From NCBI GenBank assembly GCA_930367205.1, contig OV884012.1, positions 34,692,796 to 34,756,795 of the forward strand: 64,000 bases of DNA, in the 5' to 3' direction. The notes under the pieces were generated by a model. The model ran no database searches. It was not told the origin of the DNA and saw only the letters and a program-made list of their open reading frames with translations. Below, one piece after another: positions 49,952 through 61,829 of the stretch. The position numbers and the translations under genes are program-made. The stretch comes from Acanthosoma haemorrhoidale (lineage: Eukaryota; Arthropoda; Insecta; Hemiptera; Acanthosomatidae). Position 1 is the stretch's first letter, and every line of letters starts with the position of its first letter.

Positions 49952-51364
49952 CAAAAAGAAAAAGGACCTACTTTTTTTCACTTCATTAATTTAATGGCTA
50001 AGTTAAGAAGTCGGAGGGGAGCTCTTTTCCCAGACAGAGAATTAAGGCAGGAGCGGATTAAGAGATAAAGGCCCAAGGTACCGGCGAGGAGTCTTCAGTC
50101 CTCAGCACCTTTTTTGCAGAACCTTTATGAATCCACACTGTTAAGAAAGTAAAAGCCAAGCCAAGGTTCCTTTAGCTGCCCTTTCCCTTTGCCATTCAGA
50201 TGAATAACACTTCGTTGGATGATGTCCAATGGTTTAAACTCATTAATGATAACTACATAAAATTGAAAGTTACCTAGTTGAACTGTTTATCAAATTTCAA
50301 GTTAGTCTTGGTGACAACCATGATTCGGCAACTCTAGTAATAATAGTTCTACTCCTCTCCCCCCTACAACTTCTAATCGTCAAGTAATGGGTAAGACTCC
50401 CAGATCTCATTGAGTCTTCCGACGGAACTGGACGAGTTTCACTCAGAATCATGAGAGTAATTTATAACTTCGTCAATGACACTTATCAGCTGCGGTGACA
50501 GTATCTATGGTTGGCTTTTCAATTGACGTTCCATGATTTTGATGACATGATCATTATTAAACCTCTATTCATATTTTTGTAACGAATATGGAACGTTTGC
50601 TCCATTTAGGTTCAACAAGGGTGCACTACACAACTTTTATTTTTCAAAATTGTATTGATAACGATGACATACTTGACCGACATCTTCTATTCTCACTGTT
50701 TAATCTTTAAACGATCCTCAGAAATGTTGAAGATTAAAGGTCCGCCACATAAAACATACTAAAGAAACTGTATTTTCCGTGTCGCGGACCTCGAAAAGAT
50801 CTATTCAAAGCTGCTTCAATTTGTGTTTAATCATACGTTTATCCACTCAACTCTTCTAAGCAATACAATTTTCAAAACGACCATGTATAACGGTTCGATT
50901 GGTGCTTCTACACCGCGGAAAATCTGAACTCTATATCATCCCATGCCGACGGATTCTTAGAAACCACCGACTGTTGTGTATGTTATAAATTCGGCATCAA
51001 TCAGAACCCACCGGGTATATTGCGTATTAGCTTCCATCGCATTCACTTTACGACAGAGTGGCCTAGGCTGCTTTTGACATCGATCAACCCCCCCCCCCCC
51101 CCCCATCCCGATCTGCAAGCGACTGGCTCTTCAATAATCAGATTTTCCTTACCCATCGAAGCACGGGTGGCATTAAACTGTCATTTCTTAGTCAGCCGCA
51201 AATTTATATTTTAATTGATGTATTAGTTCAGGACATTTTCATTAAAATTATAGGTTCCATTCTTAGTGCTTCACGATGTCTTAAACCTTAAACCTTACTT
51301 CCATCTCTACTCCATCTTGTATAAATATCTGGTGAAGATATACATAGTATGTTGACACCCAATG
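49952..51364. other. Intronic non-coding stretch
   Basis: No gene recognised. It holds a 17-nt C run at 51088-51104. The rest is moderate-complexity DNA without repeat partners in the window. Confidence 0.4.
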
Positions 51365-52225
51365 ACGCCTCATCTTCCAATTAGCCTACTCCCTATCCTC
51401 TCAAAAATATTTGAGAAACTCCTGTTAAAACGTCTACTTCCAATTGTTGAATCCAAAACCCTATTTCCTACTCACAAGTTTGGTTTCCGTCAACGACATT
51501 CGACTGCTCAACTAGGCCTTCCTTCGCGTTGTTGATCACATCTCCTCAGCCCTTGAAAGCAAACAGTATTGCACTACTGCCTTTGTTGATATAGCTCAGG
51601 CTTTTGACAGGGTTTGGCACGCAGGTTTGCTCTACAAGCTCAAAAGATATTTACCACAGACCCTTTTCCTAATCCTCTAGTCTTTCAAACCGTTTCATCC
51701 AAGTTCGCTGTGGTTTAAAATATTCTAACTACTATCCCATAAAAGCAGGAGTTCCACAGCGGTCCCATCCGCTATAACCTATACACCGCTGATGTCCCCT
51801 CTACCCGTAATACCTTCTTGACCACATTTGCAGATGACACTGCAGTCTTGTCATCCCACCCAGACCCCGTTATAGCATCCCAAAACCTTCAAAAACATCT
51901 TGATGAGATCATGCATTGGTGCAACCAATAGCGGATCAAAGTTAATAAAGCAAAATTTTCCCACATTACCTTCACCCTTTGTCGCAAGTCTTGTCCAATG
52001 GTTTATTTTAATTCTATTCCTCTCCCTGTATCCGAGACATTACGGTACTTAGGCTTCCATCTCGAAACACGACTGACCTGGAACCCACATACGAGGCTAA
52101 AAAGACAAAAACTAACAGACGCTTTGGGCAACTGTACAGACTACTTTAAAGGACATCCCATCTCTCAATGGAAAATAAATTACTAATCTGCAAAGTTATA
52201 CTTAAACCAATCTGGACATATGTAA
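51365..52225 (+). pseudogene. Jockey-like LINE reverse transcriptase, multiply disrupted
   Basis: Successive reading frames give PISLLPILSKIFEKLLLKRL, KFGFRQRHSTAQ, VDIAQAFDRVWHAGLLYKL (first catalytic Asp, about 51585-51640), TFADDTAVLSSHPDP (FADD box, about 51826) and LRYLGFHLETRLTWNPHTRL (about 52038). Stops and frameshifts occur near 51510, 51680, 51760 and 51930, and the copy stops at about 52225 before the C-terminus. It is closely related to the 19830-20941 element (HPDPDIASHNLQKHL versus HPDPVIASQNLQKHL). It is non-functional. Confidence 0.85.
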
Positions 52226-53196
52226 TATGATACAAATAATTAAGTCAAGTTAGTTTAAGTTTACCGCTTTTATTAAAAAGGAAATGGTGGATTATTTTTT
52301 ATAGGCTATAGACCGCAAACATCAAATTATATAGTTAATAACAGTTTAGGCATGGAATAAATTCTCAAGAACGACCAACTTCATTAACGCCATATACGTA
52401 CTTACATAAATCTTGTTGAACCTAGAAAACAGTGTTAGCTGAATCTTGAATTTTAATGAGTGCAGCTTCTAATATAATTGCAAGATCTGATATAAATGTG
52501 AGTAGATGCACGGATAGCGAGACATTGACTAATACACGTGCAGTATGTTATAGCGGAGTATGCTGATTGGGCCCCGCTCGCACCTTGGCATGACTTTTTT
52601 GTGAAACCATAATAGTAATAAATGTCTGTTAGAGCGGATGGAAGGATTTTAACAACAATAATTTAATTAAAAAAAATAAAAGGTATAATATGTATTATAA
52701 AATAAAAGGTTAAATATGAGTACCAACGGTATTAACGAAATAATTCATGAGTGCATTGTTAGGAGAGTTTCGTGATATGAAGGGTCTATGCCCGCATCGG
52801 TAGACTGACATCATACTTGTGTGGCAACGAAAATAATTCTATAATAAATTTTCCTTTTTATGAGTACATGATTGAAAAATAACTCTTTATTCTAAATATG
52901 AATTTGTATGCTAATATTATTTAGTTGTTGCAAGAAATCCTACTTAAAATTATGAGCGCATAAATCACACAGGGGTCCCGGGTTTGATTGACAGCCATAT
53001 AACTAACTATACTTGTTGAAAGGGTGATAATTATTAAAACATGGAGATCGCCTATAACAACCAATAATGCCTTAAATGACAAACTACCTCTTGAAATATT
53101 TCGAACTGAAATACTTCATTACAGACTCTTCTGAAAGATAGTCGCAAGTGGAGCTTAAGATATTTTATTATATACAGTTTGTGTTCATTATGTAAC
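52226..53196. other. Intronic AT-rich stretch
   Basis: No gene. GGTCCCGGGTTTGATT at about 52975 resembles a Pol III B box and may be a SINE relic. No A box was identified. Confidence 0.35.
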
Positions 53197-53466
53197 AGCT
53201 CAGTTGGATGAGTACCTGAGCTAAAAAAAAAAAGTGATTTAAAATATGAGCTCATAAACCCAATTAAGGTACATCTTTGCCTCTAACGGAATGTCTTCTT
53301 ATTGCTTTGTCTTTCTTCCACTCTTGTTCGTTCGACTCGACTGTTAAATACGAATTTTTATGGGACTTCCGAAACCAGGATGCTCTGCAAGTGATCAACA
53401 ACTTTGCTCTTTAGCAATCAAACTAACAACCTTCTACAGACATCAGAAGGTCCCGGGTTCAAAACC
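53197..53466 (+). repeat. tRNA-like SINE head split by an inserted repeat
   Basis: AGCTCAGTTGGATGAGTACC (53197-53216) is a good tRNA D-arm/A box. CAGAAGGTCCCGGGTTCAAA (53444-53463) is a matching T-arm/B box. In a tRNA-derived SINE they should be about 30-40 bp apart; here 216 bp of another repeat (53222-53437) separates them near the anticodon arm. The minus-strand head at 57431-57494 shows the uninterrupted arrangement. The interrupted-SINE reading is inference. Confidence 0.45.
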
Positions 53467-54004
53467 TCGAACTTGTCTCTGACTTTTTCCTCTGGCTAAT
53501 ACTTTTTTATATGCGATACTGTGAATTACTCTGTACGTTTTCAATTGTAACATTGATGCTATATTATCATATTCGAGCTGTGCTCGTTTGGTTCGTCGTC
53601 CAGCAAGTAATGAGTTTCAACAATTATGAATTCTCCGATGGGTTACAGTAAAAGAATGATTATTTAAACATCCAGCAAAACATACACGTATAAAATATCT
53701 CATGGAGTGATGCATTAGGACAGAGTGTTTAGTCTCGAATGACATAGATCGTTTAGTTACTTACAAGATAAATGAAGAAGAGAAAGGGACAGTAGAAGGT
53801 TGTTAGTTTGATTGCTAAAGAGCAAAGTTGTTGATCACTTGCAGAGCATCCTGATTCCGGATTTCCCAAAAAAATTCGTATTTAACAGTCGAGTCGAACG
53901 AACAACAGTGGAAGAAACAAAGCAATAAGAAGACATTCCGTTAGAGGCAAAGATGTACCTTAATTGGGTTTATGAGTTCATATTTTAAATCACTTTTTTT
54001 TTTA
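53222..54004. repeat. Large inverted repeat: ~215-bp arms, 354-bp spacer
   Basis: The left arm is 53222-53437 and the right arm 53792-54004. They are inverted copies with only scattered differences. The outer ends are an A run (53223-53233) and a T run (53994-54003). Shared blocks include AACTCATAAACCC-type sequence, TGCCTCTAACGGAATG and CAAGTGATCAACAAC. A transcript would fold into a long hairpin. No coding frame is supported. Possible origins are two opposite insertions of one repeat or a foldback element. Confidence 0.9.
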
Positions 54005-55999
54005 ATGTACCACTTGAACAGTTTTCAAGGATGGTTGAACGCGTTAAAAAAAAAAAAAAAATGGATGGTTATCGGTAGCAGCTGGATACACTTCTTAACC
54101 ACCCCCCCAGAGGACCGGACATAAGCGAGGTGGACCCCATTAGTTTGAAATGTGAAACCAACAGCCGTTGTGAGGTTTCTTTCCTCGTTCCCTTTTTCGG
54201 CCTGGACTGGGTGAGTGGACTTCTAGGGGCACAGGCTTTATTTCAGTGTCAGCTCCGGTCCTTAACTAGCGCTCCGGCTACTTACAGTATGCTTGTTCTC
54301 CTCCATAGATCCGGCATAATAAACTAAACTTATTCATTATGTTAAATGATGATTAACTATTAACAATTACCAGTCGTGGTATGTGATCACGTCAACTGCT
54401 TTTATAATTATTAGCCAATTTATGACTTACGTAAGCAAAAATTGAAATAATGCCAGTACTATTAGTCGCCAAAGCAAGCCAACACAACCTCGACAAATAC
54501 CTTTACAAAGATTTAATAATCCTTATTCTTCGATATTTAATTAAAATAAGAATGAATTGAACGCCACCTAAAAGGAATATTTTTTTTCTAAAGCTTTCGA
54601 CTTTTTCAGACTTTCATGAAATTTAAATTTAAAATCTTTAACTGATGCACTTTTCCAGATCACTACTATCCACCGGCAATTACCACATTACCAAGTGTAC
54701 AAAATATAATTTGATAACAAAGATGAAAAAAAAAAAAAATATTCTCCAGAATACGAACTTCCCTCCTTCCTAGGCCCACTTCAGGCAGGGAGGCAATCCT
54801 GCGATCCCAAGCCAATTTTAAAAGAGACTATACTGACTTCAAAGTATCCTTTGTTACATTGCTTGCCGTGAAAATTCAACTTATTGGGGGTGTCAAATCA
54901 GCCAGTTCCCATAATTATACTAGCTCGTGTTTCATCTGTAACCAAGACATGCATTTTTGAATTTTTATAGCCCATTCGAATGGGCAAAAAAATTGTTATG
55001 CTTTCTGTCCGAAACGTTTGCGTAATCAAAATGACGAAATGATGTTGATAGTGAATTTTTTAAATAAGTAGTTTTTGAGTACCTCTCAGGCTATTCGTAT
55101 GGATTTCTTATGAGCTCATTCTACAGCTACATAAATTAGATATAAATAATTTTAAGAATGAGATATTTTCCTTAGCGAAAAATTGAGGTTTTGTAATTTC
55201 GTCTGAACTTATTAACTGAATGTCTAAGTTATGCTTTGCTAGCTCAAAAGCATCAAAACTCCGCCCATCGATGATTTTGTACATGTTAAAAAAGTTTTGG
55301 GTCTTGCTTACTGGGAATTTACTGGGAAGAATTTGAGTATTGAAGGAGTGCTGAGTATTGTAATAAAAAAGGTTTCAAAATTAAATGAAAAATCCAAGTC
55401 AAGTGTTATGCATAGCACAATTAAACGTTTCGTTATGGCAGCGAAAACAATTCCTTTTTGTGATTACAGCTCCATTGATTGTGATTATAAGTTCCAAAAA
55501 TATTTTATAATTTTCGACATCTTTGATTTGTGTGGTATACTTAATTTGACATTTAATTTTAATCCACAAGTAACAATCCACAAGATTAATCATTGCCCCT
55601 TCATTATTTTTCTTAGGGTTTCTTTTGACCCTGCCCCTGGTATCGCACAACATTAATTACTTGCTTATCGTGTGTAACTAAGCAAACAAAATTAATTTTC
55701 ATAAATAACTTATTATCTTCAGCTTGATTTATGGAGATATGATTTACCAATAAGAAGGCGATATAACCACCTAATATCCGCACTTTTAAAGGTTGGCCTG
55801 TGGACAGTCAAGTCAATTAATATTGAAATATTTAGTAATCGGTCCTCTTGGAACTGTTTCAGTTCATTACCGACCGTTGCTTTCGCTTCAGTCTTATTAC
55901 TTTCTCAGCTAATCGACCTTATCTCGGTGTGACGTTACTCCTTTCATGATGTCTGTTGTGTCGTCACGAGGGGGGTGCCTAGTTACCCTAGCCCTAGTG
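54005..55999. other. Intronic non-coding stretch
   Basis: No recognised gene. A tracts occur at 54045 and 54729. The open frame at 55297-55656 overlaps a minus-strand frame, has no domain signature and is not called. Confidence 0.4.
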
Positions 56000-56375
56000 A
56001 CGAAGTGAGGGTTGATTAGGCTATGACCTGGACAATTGCTTCATGATGGGTCTACCGGACTGACTCCATATTTGATAGGTATGTGCCCCGAGATTGCACT
56101 ATGTTCAGTAGAAGAGGTATAGGGTAGGTATTGTAGGTAGACCAGGACCTACCCCCAGCCCCCTAGCCGCTACCTGACTCCCTTCAAGGGTCTCTGACTA
56201 GTTCTTTGCAGCTGAATATTTTATTGTTTACAATATTTACACTGGTATGACTTATAGTTTGGTAATGTTATTTACATTTGTTTAAATTAATTTAAAACAT
56301 ATTATAACCAATTTACAATATATATATTCAATAGAGTATAGGGTGATTTATCTTATGTAGTTAGCGGTCGCTACA
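56000..56375 (-). mobile_element. LTR-like repeat, internally deleted (family copy C)
   Basis: On the minus strand it begins TGTAGCGACCGCTAACTACA at 56375. It follows copy D from 58539 for about 220 bp (to near 56155). It then jumps to a block, CTTCT(A/C)CTGAACATAGTGC near 56100, that in copies A and D lies near the 3' end. So it links the two modules of the family and looks internally deleted. The abrupt shared start with TG supports an LTR 5' end. Confidence 0.65.
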
Positions 56376-57430
56376 ATGTCTATTATATTAATGTCGTTTA
56401 CATAGCTTTTCCACTCTCCATTTGAATATTAATTTTATGTTGCCATATTTATTACTTATACCTGCCGACACCCAATAAGCTTAGAGCTGTCGAAAACGTT
56501 ACTGTCGAATAAATTATATATGGTGGAGTGATGGAAGATTTATTATTTTATCGTACTCTTCTACAACCGGAGCTAATCATATAATTATTTTTCTCTCTAC
56601 GATTTTGCATTTTGCTTTCAGTCTGTTACCAATTCACAAGTGCCGAACTGCCGAATGCAGAATGTTGTTGGACATACCTTTAAAATGTAAACCCTTTTTA
56701 CGACCGCTATGGTAGAGTTACTGGCATAAGCTTATTGTGGGCAATAGTGGGCTGTGTTTACTTGCATTATACTGAGCCGACCATTGTTGGGATTAAACGC
56801 TTGTACCGAACACTGTAGGACAAATTGATCGAGAAATATGAGACTTGAATGGCATTCATATAAGGAACCTCTGAAATTGTTTTTATCTTTATTAAAGTTT
56901 TAATTCTCATCCTTCATAAATGGTTCAACTAATTTCCGAAGCATTTTAAACGGTACGTCCGCTTGTCTTTCTTCTTATTTTTAATGCTTTATAAGGTTTT
57001 TTATTTGTGCTCATCATTTATTCATGGAGTAATTGCGGGGTTTCCCTCTATCGCAGACCACAATTCTACATGTCATTGTTTATTACGATATACACAACCG
57101 ATAATTCATAACTTCATTCATATTCAATACTCGCAGTTGACATTTATGATTGACATACGGTATCCGCTGCAGAATTCACAAAGAATACATAATTACATTA
57201 TAAATAATTCCTCTTATACACATTATCATATTATAATTAAGATCAAACTTATAATTTTCAGAAACATATTTCAATAACAAAAAAAATATAGAAAACTACA
57301 AATAATAATATACAGCAACATTTAAAAAAGTATAAAAACCAAAACGCACATATTTAATAAAATGAACCAAAGCGTATGCACTAATGCAGTTAGGGGATAA
57401 TGTCCAAAAAATAGAGGTAGATAATTTAGC
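56376..57430. other. Intronic AT-rich stretch
   Basis: No gene recognised. The part from about 57270 on is the A/T-rich body of the SINE-like repeat whose head is at 57431-57494. Confidence 0.4.
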
Positions 57431-57494
57431 ATGTCTCGATCCCTGGACCAACTGATTTCTGGTCAGGTGCTCTACCAACTCGGCTATCCCTACC
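57431..57494 (-). repeat. tRNA-derived SINE head
   Basis: On the minus strand GGATAGCCGAGTTGGTAGAGC gives an A box and D arm. ACCTGACCAGAAATCAG can form an anticodon-like stem-loop. GGTCCAGGGATCGAGACATG gives a degraded B box. The acceptor stem and T arm do not pair properly, so it is not a functional tRNA. A T-rich body follows towards 57280. Confidence 0.5.
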
Positions 57495-58227
57495 GAATAC
57501 AAGCATAACAATTATCAAATCTCTCCATTCTCATAAACGTAAAAAATATTCCAAAAGATAATAAAATAAAAGGTTATGAAATGTCAGTTCCTAAGAGCTA
57601 ATTTTAACGGTATTATTTTTATAACTTTCGTTAGCTTCAATACATGTCTCCTTTTTAAAGAAACGTTTTGAGAAATGAAAATTTTAAGTACTTTTCATTT
57701 TTGAATATTTTGCTTTTTTAAAAATGTATCAAACGCTCTGAAAAAATGATAGTGAGTTGGAGACATCAGATAAGTATAGTGTGTGTTGTATATTAAAAAA
57801 CTTCTATTTTCAGATAACGTAAGTTTACTGAGAAACATAGGGTTAGGCATTCTCATGAAGAAGTATAGGTTCTGTTAACAAGGGCTTTCTTTTAATTTTA
57901 CATAAAATTTGTCTATTTCTGAACAGTAAAAGGCCTCTGTAATAGTCTTACCAGTTAAAAAAAACAAAAAAACCTCACATCCGTTCCAACCCAATAGATT
58001 GTTTTCCTTTAGTGTTAAATTTACCGAGAGTAAGTTTCGACGGCAGATAAGTAAGCAGGCGACACAGCCATTCTTACACAAAATAAAAGACCCAGCACAA
58101 GCCTCTGTTGCACTTCAAAACCACTTAACGCGACTACAGGAATGATGCATTACACGGAAAAGAAAAACCAGCATCACTAAATCTTTTCCTCTGTTTTATA
58201 GATTATCATCCTCTACCTTAAAGAGCG
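57495..58227. other. Intronic AT-rich stretch
   Basis: Nothing recognised beyond A/T-rich sequence with short chance frames. Confidence 0.4.
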
Positions 58228-58375
58228 ACAATGAAGTACATTTGGTTGACACTCGATAAACGGCTAACGTGGAACCCACACACACTATTAAAAAGTCAGA
58301 CATTGGACCAAAGGCTGGTAGACCACTCGCTAAACAGACGATCTACAAAAGCTGAAGACCAACACATTGCATAGA
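58228..58375 (+). pseudogene. LINE reverse transcriptase thumb fragment
   Basis: This reads MKYIWLTLDKRLTWNPHT followed by LKSQTLDQRL. It matches the RYLDFHLDKRLTWNPHTRL block of the Jockey-like LINE at 20175-20941. It has no catalytic residues and no 3' end, so it is an isolated relic. Confidence 0.7.
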
Positions 58376-58538
58376 TTTCAATAAGAAACCGCAGTGTGTC
58401 ATAAATACGAACTTAAGAATTTCACTCGTATTTGGCTACATTAGATAAGTGGGGCTGGGGTGCCTCCTGGACTCTGGCTGGTTCCTGGTTCCTTGGTTCT
58501 GCTCTCGGGCGCACTGTCCAAATTAGTTTAAATACACG

Positions 58539-60746
58539 TGTAGCGACCGCTAACTACATAACATAAATCACTCTATACTCTATTGTATATATATTGTAAA
58601 TTGGTTATAATATGTTGTAAATTAATTTAAACAAGTGTAAATAACATTGCCAAACCATAAGTCATTGTAAATGTTGTAAACAATAGAAGACGCAGCTGCA
58701 AACAAAAACTAGTTAGAGGCTGGAAACCCTTACCCTCTACCCAGAGCAGGTAGCGGGTAACCCAGAGATAGGTCAGGTCGCTGCCGAGAACAAAGCGCCA
58801 CCGCAAACCGGGATATCATTGGCCACAATAACGCCTTACATGGTTGGCTACTAACGAGGCACAGCCGGGTATAAATAGACCCGGGTTTTTGCCTGTAAAT
58901 CATTCTCACGACGGCTCTCTAACTGGTTACCCCGAAGTGATCTGAAGAGTGTAACAGACTCTATACCTGCACACAAAAATAAATTAAAATCAACGCCATG
59001 GTTTAAGGTTAGAACCAGGCCCAGTGCAGTGAAGAGTAGCACTTTTCCTTGTGAGTTGCTGTCGATCAAGTCGACAAGTATTATCAAAAAAATCCGAGTA
59101 AGCATAATCCCAACCACTTCTCGAAGCAAGACGACCGATGACTCTTCAAGAACAATTCGCCAACGCAGGAAGAGACGATACATCCACTTGGACTTCATGG
59201 GACTGTTGCCATCGCCTAAGAGGATGCGCTACGAACTCACTAAGATCGACCGAACTTGAAATGGCCAGAGCCGTCAAACCTCGGCGACACCGAAGCTACA
59301 ACCGTAGCTATCGCATTCTAAAAATGGCTGGGTAACAATCTTAAAACGACTATCATCTCTTCGGAGTGCCTCCAGTTCATCCACTAGCTTTAACCTGCCC
59401 CGGACGCCTGCTAATCGATTACGATAGGACACACGGAACTCCGTGGGAACTACTCACTGCATAGAGACGACCCGTGACACCTGGGAGATGATACAACAAC
59501 GAAGATGCGAGAGACGACGCAAGACCCAGCGACACCAACCTAGTAACCCTGCGAACAAGTAACCTAGTAAACCCTGCGAACAAGTACATCCGGATTGGCC
59601 GTACAAACTGGGGGAGCCGTACCTGCCACAGCCTCACCAGAACCTCGGGTCTATACACCGGGTACCATTTCTTTTTGTTTCTGATCACTGAGAAGAGTGT
59701 AGTTTAGGAGAGCTATGTTGTGGCCACCTCTCAATTACGAATAAATAGAAGTTCCCCTCTTCTCGGACCAAAAATATGTACCTATGTTTCTATTGGTTTA
59801 ATAAAGCTTATGACGTCAGGTGGAGAGGGGAGAGAAGCTAGTGGGGGGAACAGCCGCAGATGGGGAGCCATCCCCACCACGGCTGGCCTGCCTATTTAAG
59901 CAGCGAGTCTATGCCAAGTTGGCATCGGTGACAAATAGAAGGTGAGCCTCATCACCTAGTGTTGTATAAGAACAATGAACTATTAACGACAATAAAAATT
60001 TATTATATTTAGGCACTCCGCCAAATGCATGTAAAGTAAATGCAGAAAGAGGAGAAATATGTAATCCAAATATTTTGCTATTTTTCTTATTTGTAAATTG
60101 TATTGTTTTGTTAAAGTTTTGAAAAAAAAAAAAAAAAAAATTGGCATAACGAACAGGACCGGCACTTGGAACACTACTCTCTCCTCTCTCTCTGCACTGG
60201 CGCCTGCTGCTCTACTCAAACCATGGTCTTCTCATTCAACTACCTCTGCATCTCTCTGCTAACCTCGCTATGTTTTAGTCCGGCGTTGTCAGATCCCACA
60301 CCTTCCTAGTGGGAATCTCTGCCTTCGTCCCGCTAAAACTAGCTCTTCCTTGGGAGAGACCTCTCCCTCGCGGACGACGGTTGCCGTGGCCCTACAAACT
60401 TTACCTAGTAGCAATTCAGTTGCCTCCACTAGGCAATCCAGTCTGCTTCTCTCCGGTTCACACTCGATGGTTTTCGCCTACCCTTAGATACATAGTGTGA
60501 ATTCATGGTCATTCCAATACCACATAAACTACCTATAAACCTATCCTGTTCTTCTTCTCCTGAACATAGTGCTTTGTCGGGGCACACTTTCTAAGATCTT
60601 ATGGAATCAGATCAAAACGAATTAGGCCGAACCCAGCCAGGGTGAAAGACCACAGGTCCACCCGCCTTATCTCTTTCTTGGCGCTCGCCGGACGGGGGTT
60701 AGAGGTTATAGCGACCCTAGTCCGCGGCGGGCGTCTCCTCCCCACT
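58539..60746 (+). mobile_element. Nearly full-length long LTR-like repeat (family copy D)
   Basis: It starts TGTAGCGACCGC at 58539, the same abrupt border as copy C. It ends near CCCCACTTTGGGGA at about 60746, the same border as copy A. Without the nested 215-bp LINE it is about 2.0 kb, long for an LTR. Candidate TATA boxes are TATAAATAG at about 58870 and TATTTAAG at about 59893, with TGACGTCA at 59811-59818. A 24-25 bp imperfect tandem repeat (ACCTAGTAA..CCCTGCGAACAAG) lies near 59540-59585. No conserved frame was found. Solo-LTR status is inferred. Confidence 0.6.
59926..60140 (+). mobile_element. LINE 3' UTR insertion nested in the LTR (7-bp TSD)
   Basis: The insert starts near the GGTGAGCCTCATCACC signature shared with the LINE at 39425-40132 and ends in 19 A residues (60122-60140). 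TTGGCAT at 59919-59925 is repeated at 60141-60147. Sister copy A has the uninterrupted sequence with TTGGCAT once (near 109-115), which confirms the insertion. It is a very short, 5'-truncated copy. Confidence 0.85.
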
Positions 60747-61188
60747 TTGGGGATGTTCAAACATCTAAACCTGACAACACGAAACAGCGGGTTTGTTGAC
60801 CTAGTGGTTTTAAACCGAAATAAACTCAACCAATAAGACTGTACAGGAAATTCAATGTTCTCATACTGGGACTAGCAACACAAAGGCTACAAGGCACGCC
60901 ACGATGAGTCCATAGGAACTTGGAGTAGGGATTTAACAATTTAAATAAACTGCCGTCGATATAATCCTTCGGACGGAGAGGCATCACCGGATGTTTTTTC
61001 CTGTATGCCTATTGTTAATATTATTCGTAAATCGTATTATTTTGTTTCCTGTGTACGGTTGGGAATAAATAAATAATGCAAAAAAAGTTTTCGTTTTGTA
61101 TGCGTGAAATATTTAAATATTGACAATAAAGAAGGGATTACTCTTGCTAACCTGGGAATCATGTAATCATTTTATCTATTATTATTAT
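60747..61188. other. Flank of LTR copy D
   Basis: The first ~80 bp, after a possible primer-binding region, do not match the flank of copy A. The remainder is AT-rich with no features. Confidence 0.35.
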
Positions 61189-61419
61189 TATAAAACACCT
61201 TTATTGTCTTTCCACAACTGATAACTTCTTCTTTATTGTAATAGCGCTTTCGACATCACTAAGCTGTCATCTTGAGTTATCTCTACAATAAAATAAAAAG
61301 TTTTTTTATCATTTTGGTTTTAATGTTTATTTCGTGGTTTTTAATTTTGTTTTTGAATTTCAATTATTTAAAAAATCAATAGGTTATCAAATGTGGAAAG
61401 ACAATAAAGCTGTTTTATA
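61189..61419. mobile_element. MITE-like element with 37-bp terminal inverted repeats
   Basis: TATAAAACACCTTTATTGTC (61189-61208) extends to 61225. It is repeated in inverted form at 61383-61419, matching 34 of 37 positions by eye. The outermost TA on each side could be the target duplication, as in Tc1/mariner-type MITEs. The interior (~157 bp) has no frame. No second copy was seen in the window. Confidence 0.65.
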
Positions 61420-61829
61420 ATTTATCCCACCTCACAATCCGGCATCAAAATTTTTTTTTATTGTTATTATTGCTGTTTTGGCTGTATAAGATTATTATAT
61501 TGTAAACTTTATGTTGATAGACCCAAAGCTACAAACCTGAAAAGGAGTAGTCAGTAATATTTATTTTCCCCCTCGTCCTTCTTTTTTTAAATTTAATCAT
61601 ATTAGACTTGTTTTCATTAAACGAATTCTTGGATTATTTTTTCTAATTTGTTGTATAGATTTTATTTTTTAATCCTTATGTATCTATTTATTGTTCATAT
61701 GATATAAATGTACATATATGCATATATATAAGTATATGAATCTAGCACATACTTCTAACGAAAGTTATTTCTTAAAAACAACCTTATACAGGCTTGTTTT
61801 TTACTTAGCTAGACTGCCCACAGAATTCT
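61420..61829. other. AT-rich non-coding stretch
   Basis: Nothing recognised; T-rich with scattered homopolymers. Confidence 0.4.

Noticed and set aside
57431..57494. Functional tRNA gene
   Set aside because: The A box and anticodon-like loop are present, but acceptor and T stems do not pair and the D stem is mismatched; called a SINE head instead.
1..60746. Copies A and D as the two LTRs of one giant element
   Set aside because: The 58 kb between them holds a homeobox exon and unrelated elements but no retroelement internal region; they are better read as separate solo repeats.
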